Counted from the stretch's first letter, positions 11,708 to 24,314 are shown. The stretch is DNA of 64,000 nt from Campylorhamphus procurvoides (GCA_013396655.1 WBMV01007704.1:564153-628152), one strand, 5' to 3'. Made by a program: numbers and translations. The notes: generated by a model from the sequence alone, not told the origin.

Positions 11708-12330
11708 TGTCTCAGATTTACTTAAATCAATAGACATCAGCAAAGGCCACCGAGGAGTCCCAGCTGTTTGTATTAGATGGAGCTGCCGCGATCAGCCTTC
11801 TCCTTGGGTTTCCAGATAGACAGACTGCATGCGTGAGAGACAGGCAGAAGGCGGGAGGGAGGAAGAGACCCGCTGAATTTCGGCAAGAGACTGCGGGGGA
11901 AAATAGTTGATCGACGGAGCATAGAAATAAAAGCAGCTTCCTGCAACAATAGCCTGATCTGCGACCAATTGATACAGAGCAGAGGAGGCAAAAGGTATCA
12001 GTCTCGTGTGAACTCCCAGAGTGCAGCGTGGATAAAATTACACAGCATCTCCCTCCCGCCACCCCACACACCGCACACCCCCGCACGGGGGCCGCGGAGC
12101 AGCCGCGGACCCTCCGCCGAGTGCCGCCACCCCCGTGCAGCCCCCGCGGCCGGGGGGGCTGATGCTCGCAGCAAACATCTCCGGGAGGTGGCTCTTGGAA
12201 GTGCGCGTGTTAAACGCGGAGGAGCAGAGAGGGGGAAGCGGGTCCGGGATTCCCGGGGAGGGGGCACAGCATCCCCATGGATCGCACTGGGGCGTCAGGT
12301 TTAGCTCACTGTGTGTGTGTCCCCACCCTC

Positions 12331-14984
12331 TTCGCCCCTGGTGCCCAGAGCAAACAGTTATTACTGAATCAATCAGTTCACGGTTACAAATAATACACGT
12401 TATTTAGACAGAGCTTTCAAAGATTTAATCATTTCTAAATTAACTTTGACAAAGTAGGGCCCGGCAAGTGTTATGATTTACATCCCTAAATGCATTTGCA
12501 AGAAGTCGGAGCTAATCCTTTTTCTTAACTCCTGTGCCTGGAAAGTCTCATTAGCTGGAGCAGATCTGCACTCGCTACCATGTCACTTCACACAACTACC
12601 TACGCTTTCAAAATAGGATGGAGCTACCTATAAATAAATATAAAAGAAGGCAAAATGTTCAACAGCTCCGTGAATTACGCTGTCCCGGTGTGCTCCTCAA
12701 AGGCAGCTCGTTAATTAGATTTGCATCTGAAACAAGCAATAGGAGTTTTAGGGAAGTGTTTGAGAGATAATTAGTATTAATGTGCTTGAAGGGCACACAA
12801 ATACACCTTTGAAGTGAGTCACGTCAGAATTCAAGCGTTTGACCTTGATCACTGTGATATTTTTTTCCCGGAATTGGTGAACATGAAGAGGTCTATAATT
12901 CTTTTTTTAAAGACCTTCCTATGTAGAGCACGGGGATTTTCTTACACGTTAAAGACTTCTTTAAAAGGGGAAGCTTTTACTAGTGGGAAAATAAGGGAAG
13001 GGGTACGACCTTTTCCTAAAAGGAATAGCATGACGACGAAACTATCTCGAAAGTTACTCCCTGTTTTAAGCTGTGCTTAATATTTAGTGGATCTCCAAGG
13101 CTAAAAGGCTTTTCATTATATAGTCGTCTGGAATAAAAGGAAACACATAAAACCCCACAAGCACCCTCTCCGCCATTACCACCCTTCTTCCTCCTTTTCT
13201 TCTCAGCAAGTTAAGCCCCAGCCTCACAAGGAGAGTGATCTGCGGATGATAAATTTTTGTACAATTACTTATTTATTGCTGATCTTCCACAATGCCACTG
13301 CCAGGCAGTCAACTGGTTCCAGTATCTTGATTGGAAATTAAAATAGTTAGAGCACTGTATGCACGTAAAAATAAGAAAACATAAACATACAGAACCCCAG
13401 CTTTGGAGTGTTTGGGGCCGGGGGGCGGTTGCTTGAGGGCCAAATCCTTTAGTTCCTCCTGAAACAAGAATCTCTCTGGAAAACCTCCCTCTCGGGGATG
13501 CACCGTAAATCGTGTCCTGGGGACTCGTAACTTCTGACGAGCTACGAGACAACACTGGTAGCAGAAGAAATAACTTAACGTGCCACGAGTGTCCTGAAAG
13601 ATGCTTTCACCGGCATCGCTTGAAAGGGAGATAAAACATAATTACTGACAGTAATTACAGCGATCTATTCCGAGTAATTCTCGGCTCTGTCCCGAGCGCG
13701 GTGCATCGCCCTGTGGATGCGCAGCTGACATTTTACAGTGCGGGCTTTGCAGAGCATTTTCATTAGAGCCCTGAAAACAACCCACTCCAATCCCGCAAGA
13801 TCCTCCTCCCGCCCCCCACCGCAATAATAAACCAAAAAGACTAGTGGGTGGGAGAGTAACACGTTAATGACTTTTGCTCAAATTGCTTCCATCTTGGTCA
13901 CATTTTCATAATTAGCATCATCATCTACAAATCTTTCCGCCCTGGGCATCTGCCACAGACAGGCTTCCCAAGCGATGTGTATTCTATTTATTAGGGAGGG
14001 GAACACTTACAGGTCTATCATTAGTGGTCCCCTTTCAAATGAAATGAATACGACCTCCATGGAAATATCAAAGGGCCGTAACTACCTTGTCTCACTTGGT
14101 AGAGCATTGAATAGCGAGCAACCTTAAGTCGTTTTGCTCTAGTCAGACATCTATACAATAAAACATAAGCCTACTCTTGTATATTTTAAGTTGTCTGGTG
14201 ACCATTTTTGAAAAACAAAAAGGATCCCTTTGATGTGGTCTAATTCTAACAGGGTGTGGGACGTCAGATGTGGTCTACCGGGTCTTTCTGGAAATATTTT
14301 TAATTATGCCCCAAAGCTCCTTGTAGCCCCAAAGTAATAATCAGAGAGCAATTTGAGTCTGTTACTTAATTGGGGGGTGGGGGGGGGTGTGAGTGTGGAG
14401 AATGGGCTCTAGACCGTATGTAACTAAATTAGAATTACAACTGATAATGTTCTACTAATTCGCTTGAAGTGTGTGATTTTAAATGGAACACGTGAGGAAC
14501 CTGTTATTCTTTATGCCTCATCTTGCTAACGGAGTATTTCTAATCCTTCTTTCAGTTTAACCATAAAACCAGCATTGCTCCTCGAAAGTCATTGGGTAAA
14601 AGTGAGTATTTGAGGCAGATGTTTTTATACTTACAGTGTAAGCACTTGTACTCTGAACTGATTACCCCCACAGAAGGAATATTTGGATATAGATCTTTAT
14701 GGCGATGCAATTGCTATTTAAATAGTAAATAAATTTAAGCATGAGAAATTTTTTAAAGCGCAAAATCTTGAAAGCGCCCCTCCACTTAAAAACACTCGCT
14801 AGTTTTAACCTGGAATAAACTTTACAGACCCCGATTTCGCAGGGACTGGGCTCTGACGCTGGAGTGGGTTAGCGGTCCAGCATCGCCGCCCGCCGCTGAT
14901 TTACGACCCACCCGCTACTCGAACGAGGAGGAAGTTACAATTTGTAGAGTAATAAATACCGAGGTGGTGGGTGGAGCCCCCAGC
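12331..14984. promoter_or_regulatory. Non-coding FGF3 upstream block, candidate regulatory domain
   Basis: About 2.6 kb of repeat-free, non-coding sequence upstream of the FGF3 CpG island, with scattered CpGs kept in AT-rich DNA. It contains an octamer beside TTAATTAG (12711-12726), a TCF/AP-1/CRE/nuclear receptor cluster (12808-12848), AACTGGTT (13311-13318, a grainyhead-type match), ATCAAAGG (14067-14074) and a repeated RUNX core (14232-14277). Mouse Fgf3 is known to have enhancers in its upstream flank. That this block corresponds to them is inference. Confidence 0.45.
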
Positions 14985-15039
14985 AGGAGGGGGGAAAAAA
15001 AAAAAAAAAGAGGGGGGGGGGGGGGGAAGGAAAAAAAAA
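14985..15039 (+). repeat. Homopurine tract with A and G runs
   Basis: 55 consecutive purines on the plus strand, including a run of about 15 A and a run of 15 G (15012-15026). It is low complexity and likely variable in length. It could form triplex or G-quadruplex structure. Confidence 0.9.
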
Positions 15040-15778
15040 TCGGTCTCCTTCACCAAGTAAAAATCCATCCGTGCTCGGATGCGGACCGTGGGAAGGTCCC
15101 AAAGAAAATAGCCCCGGTGCTGATGAGGTGTTTGTTTGCAATGTGCTAATGGCATCTTCCGAGCGGAGCTTTCCTCCCTGGTGCAGACCCCTCACACCTG
15201 CTCATATAGGGAAGAGCTGCTAAAATTCCGCTGATTTTCATTCGGCTATATTTTGTTTTCTTTGTGGTTTCCTAGCAGGGTTATTCTGCACCCTGCGAAC
15301 AATATAATCTTGTTTAAATTACTTTCCAGACCACACAGCATCACGTTACCCTGTTCTATATGGGCAGGCAATACTGTTTATTGTATTGAACACTTTTAGC
15401 TCCCAGAAAGCAGCATGAAGGCAGAATGGAAGAGAAACGCTCTGGGGAGTAAATTCAGAGCTTTCTCAGGTGAAGAAAGTAAGATTTAGAAAATTTCAAA
15501 TGAAAAGAGAAAGAAAACTAAAGGAAGTGTTAAACACATAACAGATACATCAATATTTGCCCCTTTATCAACCCATATGAAAGTTTTTTTCATGTTTATA
15601 GTAACTTTTTCTAGTTTATGAACAAACAATATGAGATACTCAGATTTAGGATGATACACCTGATTCTATATATATTATGTGAGCTGCTTCTGTATTGCCC
15701 TTCAGAATATAAATTAATTAATGTTGAAACTTCTGTATTTAGATTAAAAGCATGTGTAATATAATGGAGATCTGCTAA

Positions 15779-15813
15779 CATCATCATCATAACCATTATT
15801 ATTATTATTATTA
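15779..15813 (+). repeat. Trinucleotide microsatellite (ATC)n/(ATT)n
   Basis: A short CAT-repeat run is followed after a few bases by about six ATT units. Confidence 0.9.
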
Positions 15814-17968
15814 GTGGTTGTTGTCATTATCATTACATCAAGATGCAAATGGCTAAATTCCTTACTCCTACTAAATTCCTACTAAAGTTGGCAAGAGCTA
15901 TTCTGTCTGAGGACCAAGGGATTAATCTTTCATTCAAAGTTCATGGAATTCACTAAGAGCCTTTTCTTTAAGTGAATTTGGATCAGGCCCAATCTTATCA
16001 CTAGAAAAATTATTTTCTGTTGTGCTCAGATAATCTCTTAATGGTTTACTGAATGAAAATATTCAAAACAATGAATGCAGCAACATTAAAGGGAGGAAAA
16101 AAACCCCAACCCTGGTTTCCCCCCTCGGTTTCTTCCTCCTTTTCAACATGAGACACAAAGGAAACAGTAGAAGAAATGTAACACACTGCAGAAAAATGTG
16201 CCCCGGTGTGGTTTAGATGATTGTCACGTGGCTTGTAAAGTTTTGGGGCAGGCTCAAACCAGGCTACAATAGAAATATTCAGACCAACCCAGAACTGTAA
16301 ACTACGGCCACGAAAATAATCAAACACAAGATATGGGGATGTCTAAAAGAGGAGAAAGGGAATGTAAAAACACCAGAAATGTACTATGTTGACATCTTGG
16401 GGGCCATGTTTGCATCCTTGCTTCACACCTTTGATATCTTAATCATTACTTAATAGCCTGAGCTCTTGGAAAAACTTTGCTCCTATTTTTTTACGTATGT
16501 TTGTGAAATTGGTTTCAAAGCATTTCTTCTGCTTTACAGAGAGGTGTGATGTACCTGAGAGAAGTACCTGGCCCATATCCATGATGGAATTGCACTTTGT
16601 GCCTGAAGGACCTGCTATTCAGATAAATCTCCTACTACTTTTAGAATTTATCCCCTGGTTACTTTTCACAATCACAGGCTTGTTACAATCTCACTCAGCC
16701 CTGCAAATCTTTGGGAATTGGATTACCCAGAGATAAAAGATCTCTCTTTCTCCACCTGTGGTTGGATCAACACTGCAAAATTAGATGACAGGCAAAGGGG
16801 TCAGCCCTAGGTCTGTGCATGGAGTGCCCAAGCACTAGGGATAAAACCTAGAAGCTGCTGCCTTAGGGAAGTGCCGCGTGCATGAACATATGTCCCTGGA
16901 AGAAAAAAACTAGTGCCAGGAATTATCCACTCCAAACTGAAGATTAGTAACTGTTGCATTTATTTAAAGACTTTTTCAGATCAAGGTTTGCATCCTATGT
17001 CTGGGCTTTTTTTTTTAAAAAAAAATGCCATTCATGGTTGGTTATATGTTGTTCTAAGAAGGTCATGATGCAAAGTGTCTTGAAGTTCCACTGAGATCAA
17101 GGGATAAGAAAGAGGGTGCAGGAGTCAGGAAAAGAATAGGCTATGCAATTTTCAAATATAAAAAGGTTATGTGGAGAACAACAGAAACACAAAATTAGTA
17201 TCTTAGGTGAATTTCAGTGGTGACCCAGAAGTTCCAAAGTCAAGGAGAACGTGGGACCAGGATCAGGAGCTCACCCAGGCTAGCAGAAAAGTATCCTCCA
17301 CTTGATACTGTGCAAATAGAGACCCTTCCCACAGGGGAAATTTAATCCCACAGAGCAATTAAAGGTCTCTTTTACTAGAACTGGAATTCTCTAGAGGAAA
17401 TAAGCTGCTCAGAAAATACACGTATGACCTTTCTTCATCTTTTTTTCCGATCTTGTGAAAACAGAAGTCCTGCCACTGACTACCCTATGACCAGCTGAGT
17501 GAACAAGGAGGAATCCATCTCTTTTCACTGCTACATCTCCCCACCTTCCTTTGGGAAACGTACACTTCTTATATGGGCACTTTAGCCTTGACATTTTAAG
17601 ACAGAGCTCATGGAGTTTCCCTGAGCTGAGCTGAGCAGCACAGTTGTCATTTGAGATGTAACCTTAGTGAGTTCCCTTTTGCATAAAGTTTCAGCATCCC
17701 TCTCTTGAGAGCTCCATGTCTGGGTATCAAACCCTCTTTCCTGGCTTCTCCTGCAGCTCCAGCAGCCCCTGTCACCTCCCTCCTGGCTGCCCTCTCCCCT
17801 CTGGCACCCGCTGTCCTGCAAGTCTGGCAGATGCAGCACCAGAGTCCTATCCTGGCCCTGGCTGCCGACGTAGCAAATGCGGCCTCAGTTCCTCTGGCAC
17901 TCTTCTGCAGCATCGAACAAATATTTTTCTAACAATGATTTCATAATTAGGATATCAATCAAGTGATT

Positions 17969-18026
17969 AATACCATGTTCTAGACATCCTAGACATTAAT
18001 ACCGTGTTCTAGACATCCTCTATCTA
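17969..18026 (+). repeat. Two-copy tandem repeat, period 29
   Basis: Two near-identical units share AATACC(A/G)TGTTCTAGACATCC. This is a local duplication with no apparent function. Confidence 0.85.
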
Positions 18027-20439
18027 AGACAGTGCATCTAAGAAAGTATTGGGTAGATAAGACAGTTCGGGTCCTGTTTCAACCCAACTGGGCTGTGTGA
18101 GCTGCTAGACCTGAAGGTGTATGTTGCACCTGTAATATAAACAGAGAGTTTCAATAATTTAAAAGTATGTTATCTTAGATCACTTTACTGAGGCCTTTTT
18201 TAGGTGGATATTTACTGATCAGAATTTTCATTTTGGTTCATTTGAAAAGGATGCATCATACAGAATCAGTTCTTTAGTGAATTACAGGGGTTTGGGTAAG
18301 TTCTTATTTATATCTTTGTGTCTGAGAACTGCTTTCTCCAAAGGGCATTTGTTGTTATGAATATCTCCTTGGTAATGTAGTTATTTGCCTTAATGGACCA
18401 TCTCAAAAAAAAAAAAAATTCCAGAGCTCTTCCTGGATCATCTTCCACAAACTGTGCACAGAAAATTGCATCCTAATCAACTCCTTTGGACACTTATGAT
18501 TTTTGGTTTTGGCTCAGAGATCTCAAGGAGTCTAACTTGACCACAACCGCAATCTGCAAGTGAAGAAAATCTGCTTCTCTTTTGGATGCATCTGTTTCAG
18601 CCCAACTCCTCTGTTTCTGCATTGATGGCTTTGGCTTTAGGGTGGAACCAGGATCATTTCTCAATCCAAAACTGCAGGACAACCCAGACAAGACCACTGG
18701 AAGCCCAGGAGCCTGTGGAAACTCAGGTTTATTTTCTTCTCAGCAATCATTTGTCCCTTGATTTTAGGACTTAACCACTAAACCCACTGACTGTTTCATA
18801 GGCAGGCAAGGTTCCTATCCCAGGAATATTTTTCCCTCCTGCTCCACTCTAGTACTTCATCATATGAAAAAGGATGAATTTGAATGTGAAGAAGACCCAT
18901 CCTTGTGTGACACTCAGGGCACCCTTGTTTGTCTCAGAAGCACCTTGTTTATTCATATATGAAGGGTGATACCTGGAGTTGTGCTCCAGATACATCCAAG
19001 TGCAACTTTGTTGCTTAAAAATGGATCTGTATCAGACCTCGAGAGGGGACTCTTGGAATACTTTTCAAAGATATTTGGATAATTTGGATATTGCTAAAAG
19101 AACAGTTCCCCTTCTACTTCCCAACCCTCTCCACCATGGCTTTTATACACACCTGGCACAGGGATAACAAATCCTACCCTGTGCTTGCAAAATCTTGCAC
19201 CTGATCACAAAAATTTTGCCTTTTGGCTCTTTCCCCACTCTGCAATGGAAGTAATCTCAGTGTAGAGCAGGAAAAATTGAGAGACTTATTCAATCACTAG
19301 TTTTACCATTTTAACTCATGGAAGTGAAAATGCACATATATTTTTTTCAGACTACTATCTAATACAATCCAACCTGGCCATTAAATATTCAAAATACACA
19401 AATTCTTGAGTAAGAGAAAAAACAAGGGAAGCACACAAAGTCAATAGTGAGCCCTCTTTGTGTATCCTTCCCTTCTGCCACTCAGAGGGTGAACAGGGTG
19501 CCCAGCAAGGTTTGCAGACATTCCCACTCTGTATTAGCACCTCAACCATTGTGCTGTAAGAGCTGGGGGGTTGCTCAGGTCACATCCTTGCCCTTGTTGC
19601 TTCTGTGCTGCCTGTGGGCAGGGCGTGTGCCACAGCAATTTCTTCCCTGCAGGCAGCTGTGCAAGAGCTTCATCCTTGGCCAGGGAATATTGCCATTTCC
19701 CAAACACACTGGGTGCATCCTGTGGCTCTGGCATACTCCCCATTAAGGAATAGGACCACCAGTGTATAACCTAAACCAATACATTCTTTGCTCAATAATA
19801 TTTGGAAGATAATAGTTGCTGGAGTCATCCACAGCAGATGGTGATTCACAGGGCTCCTCTGAAAGAAATCAGGGAAGTTCTTGTCACACAAACATCTGGA
19901 CTGAAAGAGAGCAGTGGGTTTTATAATCACCTGTACTTTAAGGAAGCAGAATACAGTTATAGAACATTGCTTATTTGCTTCTGCCTTAAATTTTGGGGTT
20001 TCAAAGGTGTAATTCTTTTTCAGGTCACTCATTGAAAACTCTTCTTTGCCTCGAAAGAAGGACACCCACCTCTGAGCAGACACACAAATGCAGACACACC
20101 TGCATCCCCTAACCAAATAGAATGCCTGAACTTGCAAACTCCTTGTCATGAAAGTAATCTTTATTCACGTGAGCAACTCCCCAGGACTATTCATGCAAGG
20201 AAGAATTACTCACATGAGTAAAACTTTGCAGGATCAGGTCCTGGATCTAACAACAGCATTTTAATTACAGACAATCCCTGAGCAATGTGTACAAAAGAGG
20301 GTTTTTTTCCTGGACAATAACAAAGGTTATTAGCCTGTTCTTTTTTTTTCCCCTTCTTGCTCTTTGGTTTAAAAGGAGGCACCAATAATCCAAACCAAAT
20401 AAAACTGACCTTTGAACCTTTTTTGCTGTACTTTTTCTC

Positions 20440-20700
20440 ATGCCATGATTTCTTTAGTCTGTTAGTGATCTGAAGGCTCGTTCTGGGCTACAGCCACTTT
20501 CCCAGACAGGACTGCCTTTCGTTCCCTGACAAATCACTGCTGAGCCCCTTTTGTCCTGCACCACTTTGATCTCACCTGCCTGTCAGGCAGAAAAGAACTC
20601 CCGTACAGTCAGAATGCATTGCAAACAAATTGGCAACCATTTCATTCCCGTACACCATTTCAGCAAAGATCAAGATAGAGATTGAGAATTTTTAACCCTT
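20440..20700. promoter_or_regulatory. Candidate conserved non-coding element
   Basis: A non-coding stretch that keeps CpGs. It holds an exact TCF/LEF site CTTTGATCT (20564-20572) directly followed by CACCTG (20573-20578), a second TCF-like CAAAGATCAAG near 20666, and the octet CCCGTACA twice, about 45 bp apart. No coding frame is supported. Function is inferred from motif clustering only. Confidence 0.3.
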
Positions 20701-22258
20701 TCACTGACCTGTAGAACTGGGAAGGAATGCTCGATTATGGTGGATTGATAAGATAATTTATTAAGGAATTTGAGGATTAAAAAACCCACCCAAAACCTCA
20801 ACAAAGCTCTGGAGATCATAATTGCATGGCATATTCTCTCTGAAATACAAAAGAGTTATTGCACAGTGGGCAGTGCTGTGCTCAGATAGGAGCTTTGTAG
20901 AAGATCGATTCCCTTTAATTGGACAGCTGCTTAAGCATAAACTAAAGAAACATAATAGGTATTCTCCAATGTGAATGAAATTAATCCTATTGTAAATAAC
21001 CACTGGAGTATTTAAAGGACTATCAGAGTCCTTTCTAATATACAAACTTAGCCACAGGTGAGTTACTTTCCCCATATAATCTAGGTAATTTTTATTTTTT
21101 TTAATTTTGCATTTCTTTATCACATAATGTTTAGAAAAGACAATATGTAGCCATTGTAAAGTGTTTTTCTGCTTGGCAATGACTTTGCAAGGTCTGTATT
21201 CTTCCCTCTGGGATGTTACAGGAACACAGCTCTTTGCTAGGTTGATTACAATGAAGCTCCAAGGCTGGTCCTGCTCCCATTGAGTCGTATTTTATCTATT
21301 ATTTTAAAGGCAAACCTCCCTGTCTCTGATGGCCTCAGGTGAACAGGAACATGGGTGTATTTCGGCTGTTTACCATTTATCCTCTCCCAGGCATTTCCAT
21401 GTGCCAGCCTGCTGCCCTCTCTCCACAGTAGCACCTCTGTTTACCCAATACTCTGCTTTTTATGAAAATAACTCACCACCTCTATTTTAGTGTAAAATGC
21501 ACTGGCAGAACATTTAGTACTCAGAGAAAGGAAATTTGACACATCCCTCTTTTCTGTTTAAAATGATTGAATGAAGGAGTATAAACTTTGGAGGGAAACA
21601 AAGCTACAGCAGTGATGGAAAGAAGAAAATGCATTCAAACCTGCTGTCAAACATACATATAAATTAAACAGTGGCATACTGCCCACGAGAAATATTCAAA
21701 TTACATTTTATAGCTAAAAGTTGAAAGTTTCTATTTCTCTACCACATTTACCCGATATAAACAATAGTGATTGTTTTATTAATTTCAAAATACCCTGCAC
21801 ATTTATTTGATTTAGAGTGTATAAGATTTTTTTTTTCCAAGTGTTACTCTGCTAATTCTTCCACAAGGAAAGTGGAAGAATTATTTAACAGTATATATTC
21901 TCTGAAATTAAGAGGAAAGGAGCTTTCAAAGATCTTGTTATAAATGTTAAAAGGAAACTAATATGAAATCTCAGTTTTGCTTCCTTGTTCTGAGTGTCCT
22001 AATAAAGTTCAAATATACCAATATATGAGGTAAAATTGCAATCAAGGAATCCCCTTACTTCTTGACAATGAAGCATTAAAGTTTAGGAGGTTTCTGTGGA
22101 TTTTAATTGTTGGTTTTGTTATTGTTGGTTTTATTTTGAAAACCGAGCTAAGTACAACTTCAGGGTCTGAAATGCCAGTGCCCAAAGCATAAGAGCTGAA
22201 TCTCTGATTCAGCCAATTTTGCAGGGATGGGGCAAGTTGTTGGTCTCTTTTCCATGTA

Positions 22259-22455
22259 TCATGGATTCATAGAATGGTTTGGGCTGGAAGGGACATTAAA
22301 GGTTATCCAGTTCCAATTCCCCTACCATGGGCAGGGACACCTTTCCATAGGTCAGGTGGATCAGAGCTCCATCCAGTTTGCCCTCGAACAATTCCAAGGA
22401 TTAAACATTCCCAAGAGACTTTTCTTCAGTAAACAAAAAAAAGGAAATTCCTCAC
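22259..22455 (-). mobile_element. CR1 LINE fragment
   Basis: A reverse-oriented CR1 3' end: TTCATAGAATGGTTTGGGCT, GGAAGGGACATTAAAGG, GGGCAGGGACACCTTTCCAT and GAGCTCCATCCAGTTTG. It is moderately diverged and 5' truncated. Confidence 0.9.
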
Positions 22456-23639
22456 GGTGGGGGAGTGGAAGCACATCCTGTGATCATACTCTGTTATTTC
22501 TTTGATTTGGAAAATGGCTTCTTTGGCTTGGACAAGCTTCTGTACTTTCACCTCTCACTCCCCAGCAGGGTTGGGAGCTTTTCTCCAAAGGGATCTCTTC
22601 CTATCAGGTCTGGCAGGTTTACTTCAAGGGCATTTAGTGATCACTGTTTTTTGGGGGATGTTCTGTACCTCCTAACCTGAGCTCAGCCTCCAAAAAAAAT
22701 CTTTGGAAATCCTTTTCTGTTTGTGCAAAGCATAGTTTTTCCCAGCAGCTGCTCAGCAATTAATCCTAAATCACATGGGGTTTAAGAGGAAGCAGTGAAA
22801 ATCAGTAAATTGGGAATCGGGTTGTTATTCATGGAATTTCATGGGATTCCTTGTCCCAGTATATATGGCTGGGCCAGATTATCTAAGCCAGCTCTGAGAA
22901 GGATTAGACCTAATAAACATGCTGCTGGTGATGCACATGGTGACAGTGCTGCTGCTGGTAACCCTGACACAACTGCTCTGGTGCAGGGACATCTGTAGGA
23001 GGGATGGAAACTAAAACTCTGTAAAGTCAAATATACAACAACGAGTACAACTGCACCCACTGCAGGGAGACGCTGCCAAAAGATGCCAGGGAGAAGTTCC
23101 TTTTCCATAGTGTTTTCCAGACATCTTTATGGCTACCATTGATCTTTCTGTTTCAGCCAGTATAAATTTCTTTTGTTTTATGAATAGAGAATACAGCTTG
23201 TGTTTGACCCAACGTGTGCAAGAGTCAGCTGCAGGTTACCTTTTCTATTGATTGTTTTCACTGGCATTCTCCTCCACATTACTATCGAAGTAGATTTGAA
23301 AATCCTTCCCCCTGCCTTTTTTTTTAACCTGTTCCCATCAGCTTTTTAAGGTGCACTCACTTTTTCTTTTTTGAGTCTGATTATTTATAATTAGCATTTT
23401 CTGCCTACATGCAATTGTGCTCTAAACTCTTTCACATTGGGTTAATTCACTGACTTTAAAATCTATTAATTGACATCCAGAAGAAAAAAAGTAAACATGC
23501 CTTTAAGGGTGGCATGAATGGCTGAATCAAGATTAGGACCCCACTCTTTTAGTCCCTGATTTTCAGGGAAGGCTGCAGTCTTCAAAAATCAATTGTCTTC
23601 AAAGCTCTAAAAAGCAAAGGAATGAGCAGGGGTCAGACT

Positions 23640-23900
23640 CAAGAGCATCCCTTGTGCTCCCGAGTTAACATTACCTAAGTGCTTTAAACGATCACTAATT
23701 AGTGCTTTCAATGGGCAGTCTGAAGACCATGGGATTGAAATATCTTATTTGGGAATAAACAACTGTGTAAGGCAGACAAGATCAGCTCTCTAACAGGAGC
23801 AGAAGAATAAATCTTCTGTTACACCCTGTAACCAGAGATTGGTCCTCAAGGACCCGCTGAGCCATTGACAGTCGCCCTCTCCCATTGTTCCCGGGTTAGG
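23640..23900. promoter_or_regulatory. Candidate conserved non-coding element (homeobox palindrome, SOX site)
   Basis: Contains the perfect palindrome CACTAATTAGTG (23693-23704), flanked by two direct copies of AGTGCTTT. About 180 bp on is CCATTGTTC (23882-23890), a full SOX consensus, beside CpGs in otherwise CpG-poor DNA. No coding frame is supported. Confidence 0.3.
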
Positions 23901-24228
23901 ATGGCCACGGCACTCCTGCCTTGACATGCAAGTGTGTTCCCTCCTACATTCCACCTTTAAGGCAACCCTGTTTGCCTTGAATTAGGGGCATGAATGTCCC
24001 CCTTGGTATTCAGGAATCCAAGGAGTAAAAAACCAACCATAATTGCTGACCATTTTGGATGCACCTTGCAAAAATTCTTGTAATATTATTAAAAGTAACA
24101 GTAAAAAAAATCTGTAAATATTTATTTCATAGTTGAGCTGAATGCAGTGGAGTTTACTACTCATAAGTGCATCTGAATGAAACAGGAGTATCTAACAGAG
24201 CAGAAAGTGATAATTAACTATTGCTAGA

Positions 24229-24270
24229 TCCTTGAGTTTCAAATCAACATCCTTGAGTTTCAAATCAACA
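24229..24270 (+). repeat. Perfect two-copy tandem repeat, period 21
   Basis: The unit TCCTTGAGTTTCAAATCAAC plus one A occurs twice back to back without mismatch, suggesting a recent local duplication. Confidence 0.95.
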
Positions 24271-24299
24271 GCCATAAATATTTTCTAGGTGTGATAGGT

Positions 24300-24314
24300 A
24301 CACACACACACACA
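24300..24314 (+). repeat. (CA)n microsatellite
   Basis: About seven AC units. Confidence 0.9.

Larger units (their letters stand above)
10560..12330. promoter_or_regulatory. CpG island over FGF3 promoter, exon 1 and intron 1
   Basis: A sharp rise in G+C and CpG frequency compared with the AT-rich flanks. It covers the 5' half of intron 1, exon 1, the leader and about 600 bp upstream. Such islands mark promoters of developmental genes. Edges are judged by eye. The GC-rich part near 12050-12260 lies upstream of the promoter and shows no convincing coding frame. Confidence 0.85.
15040..22258. other. Intergenic, no gene recognised
   Basis: AT-rich, repeat-poor sequence. It holds the microsatellite at 15779-15813, a short tandem duplication at 17969-18026, a T-box/TCF overlap at 16422-16435 and a motif-bearing segment around 20440-20700. 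Open frames are short and lack splice or family support. Confidence 0.65.

Noticed and set aside
11254..11733. 159-codon plus-strand frame opposite FGF3 exon 1
   Set aside because: Antisense frame kept open by high GC. FGF3 on the other strand is clearly the gene.
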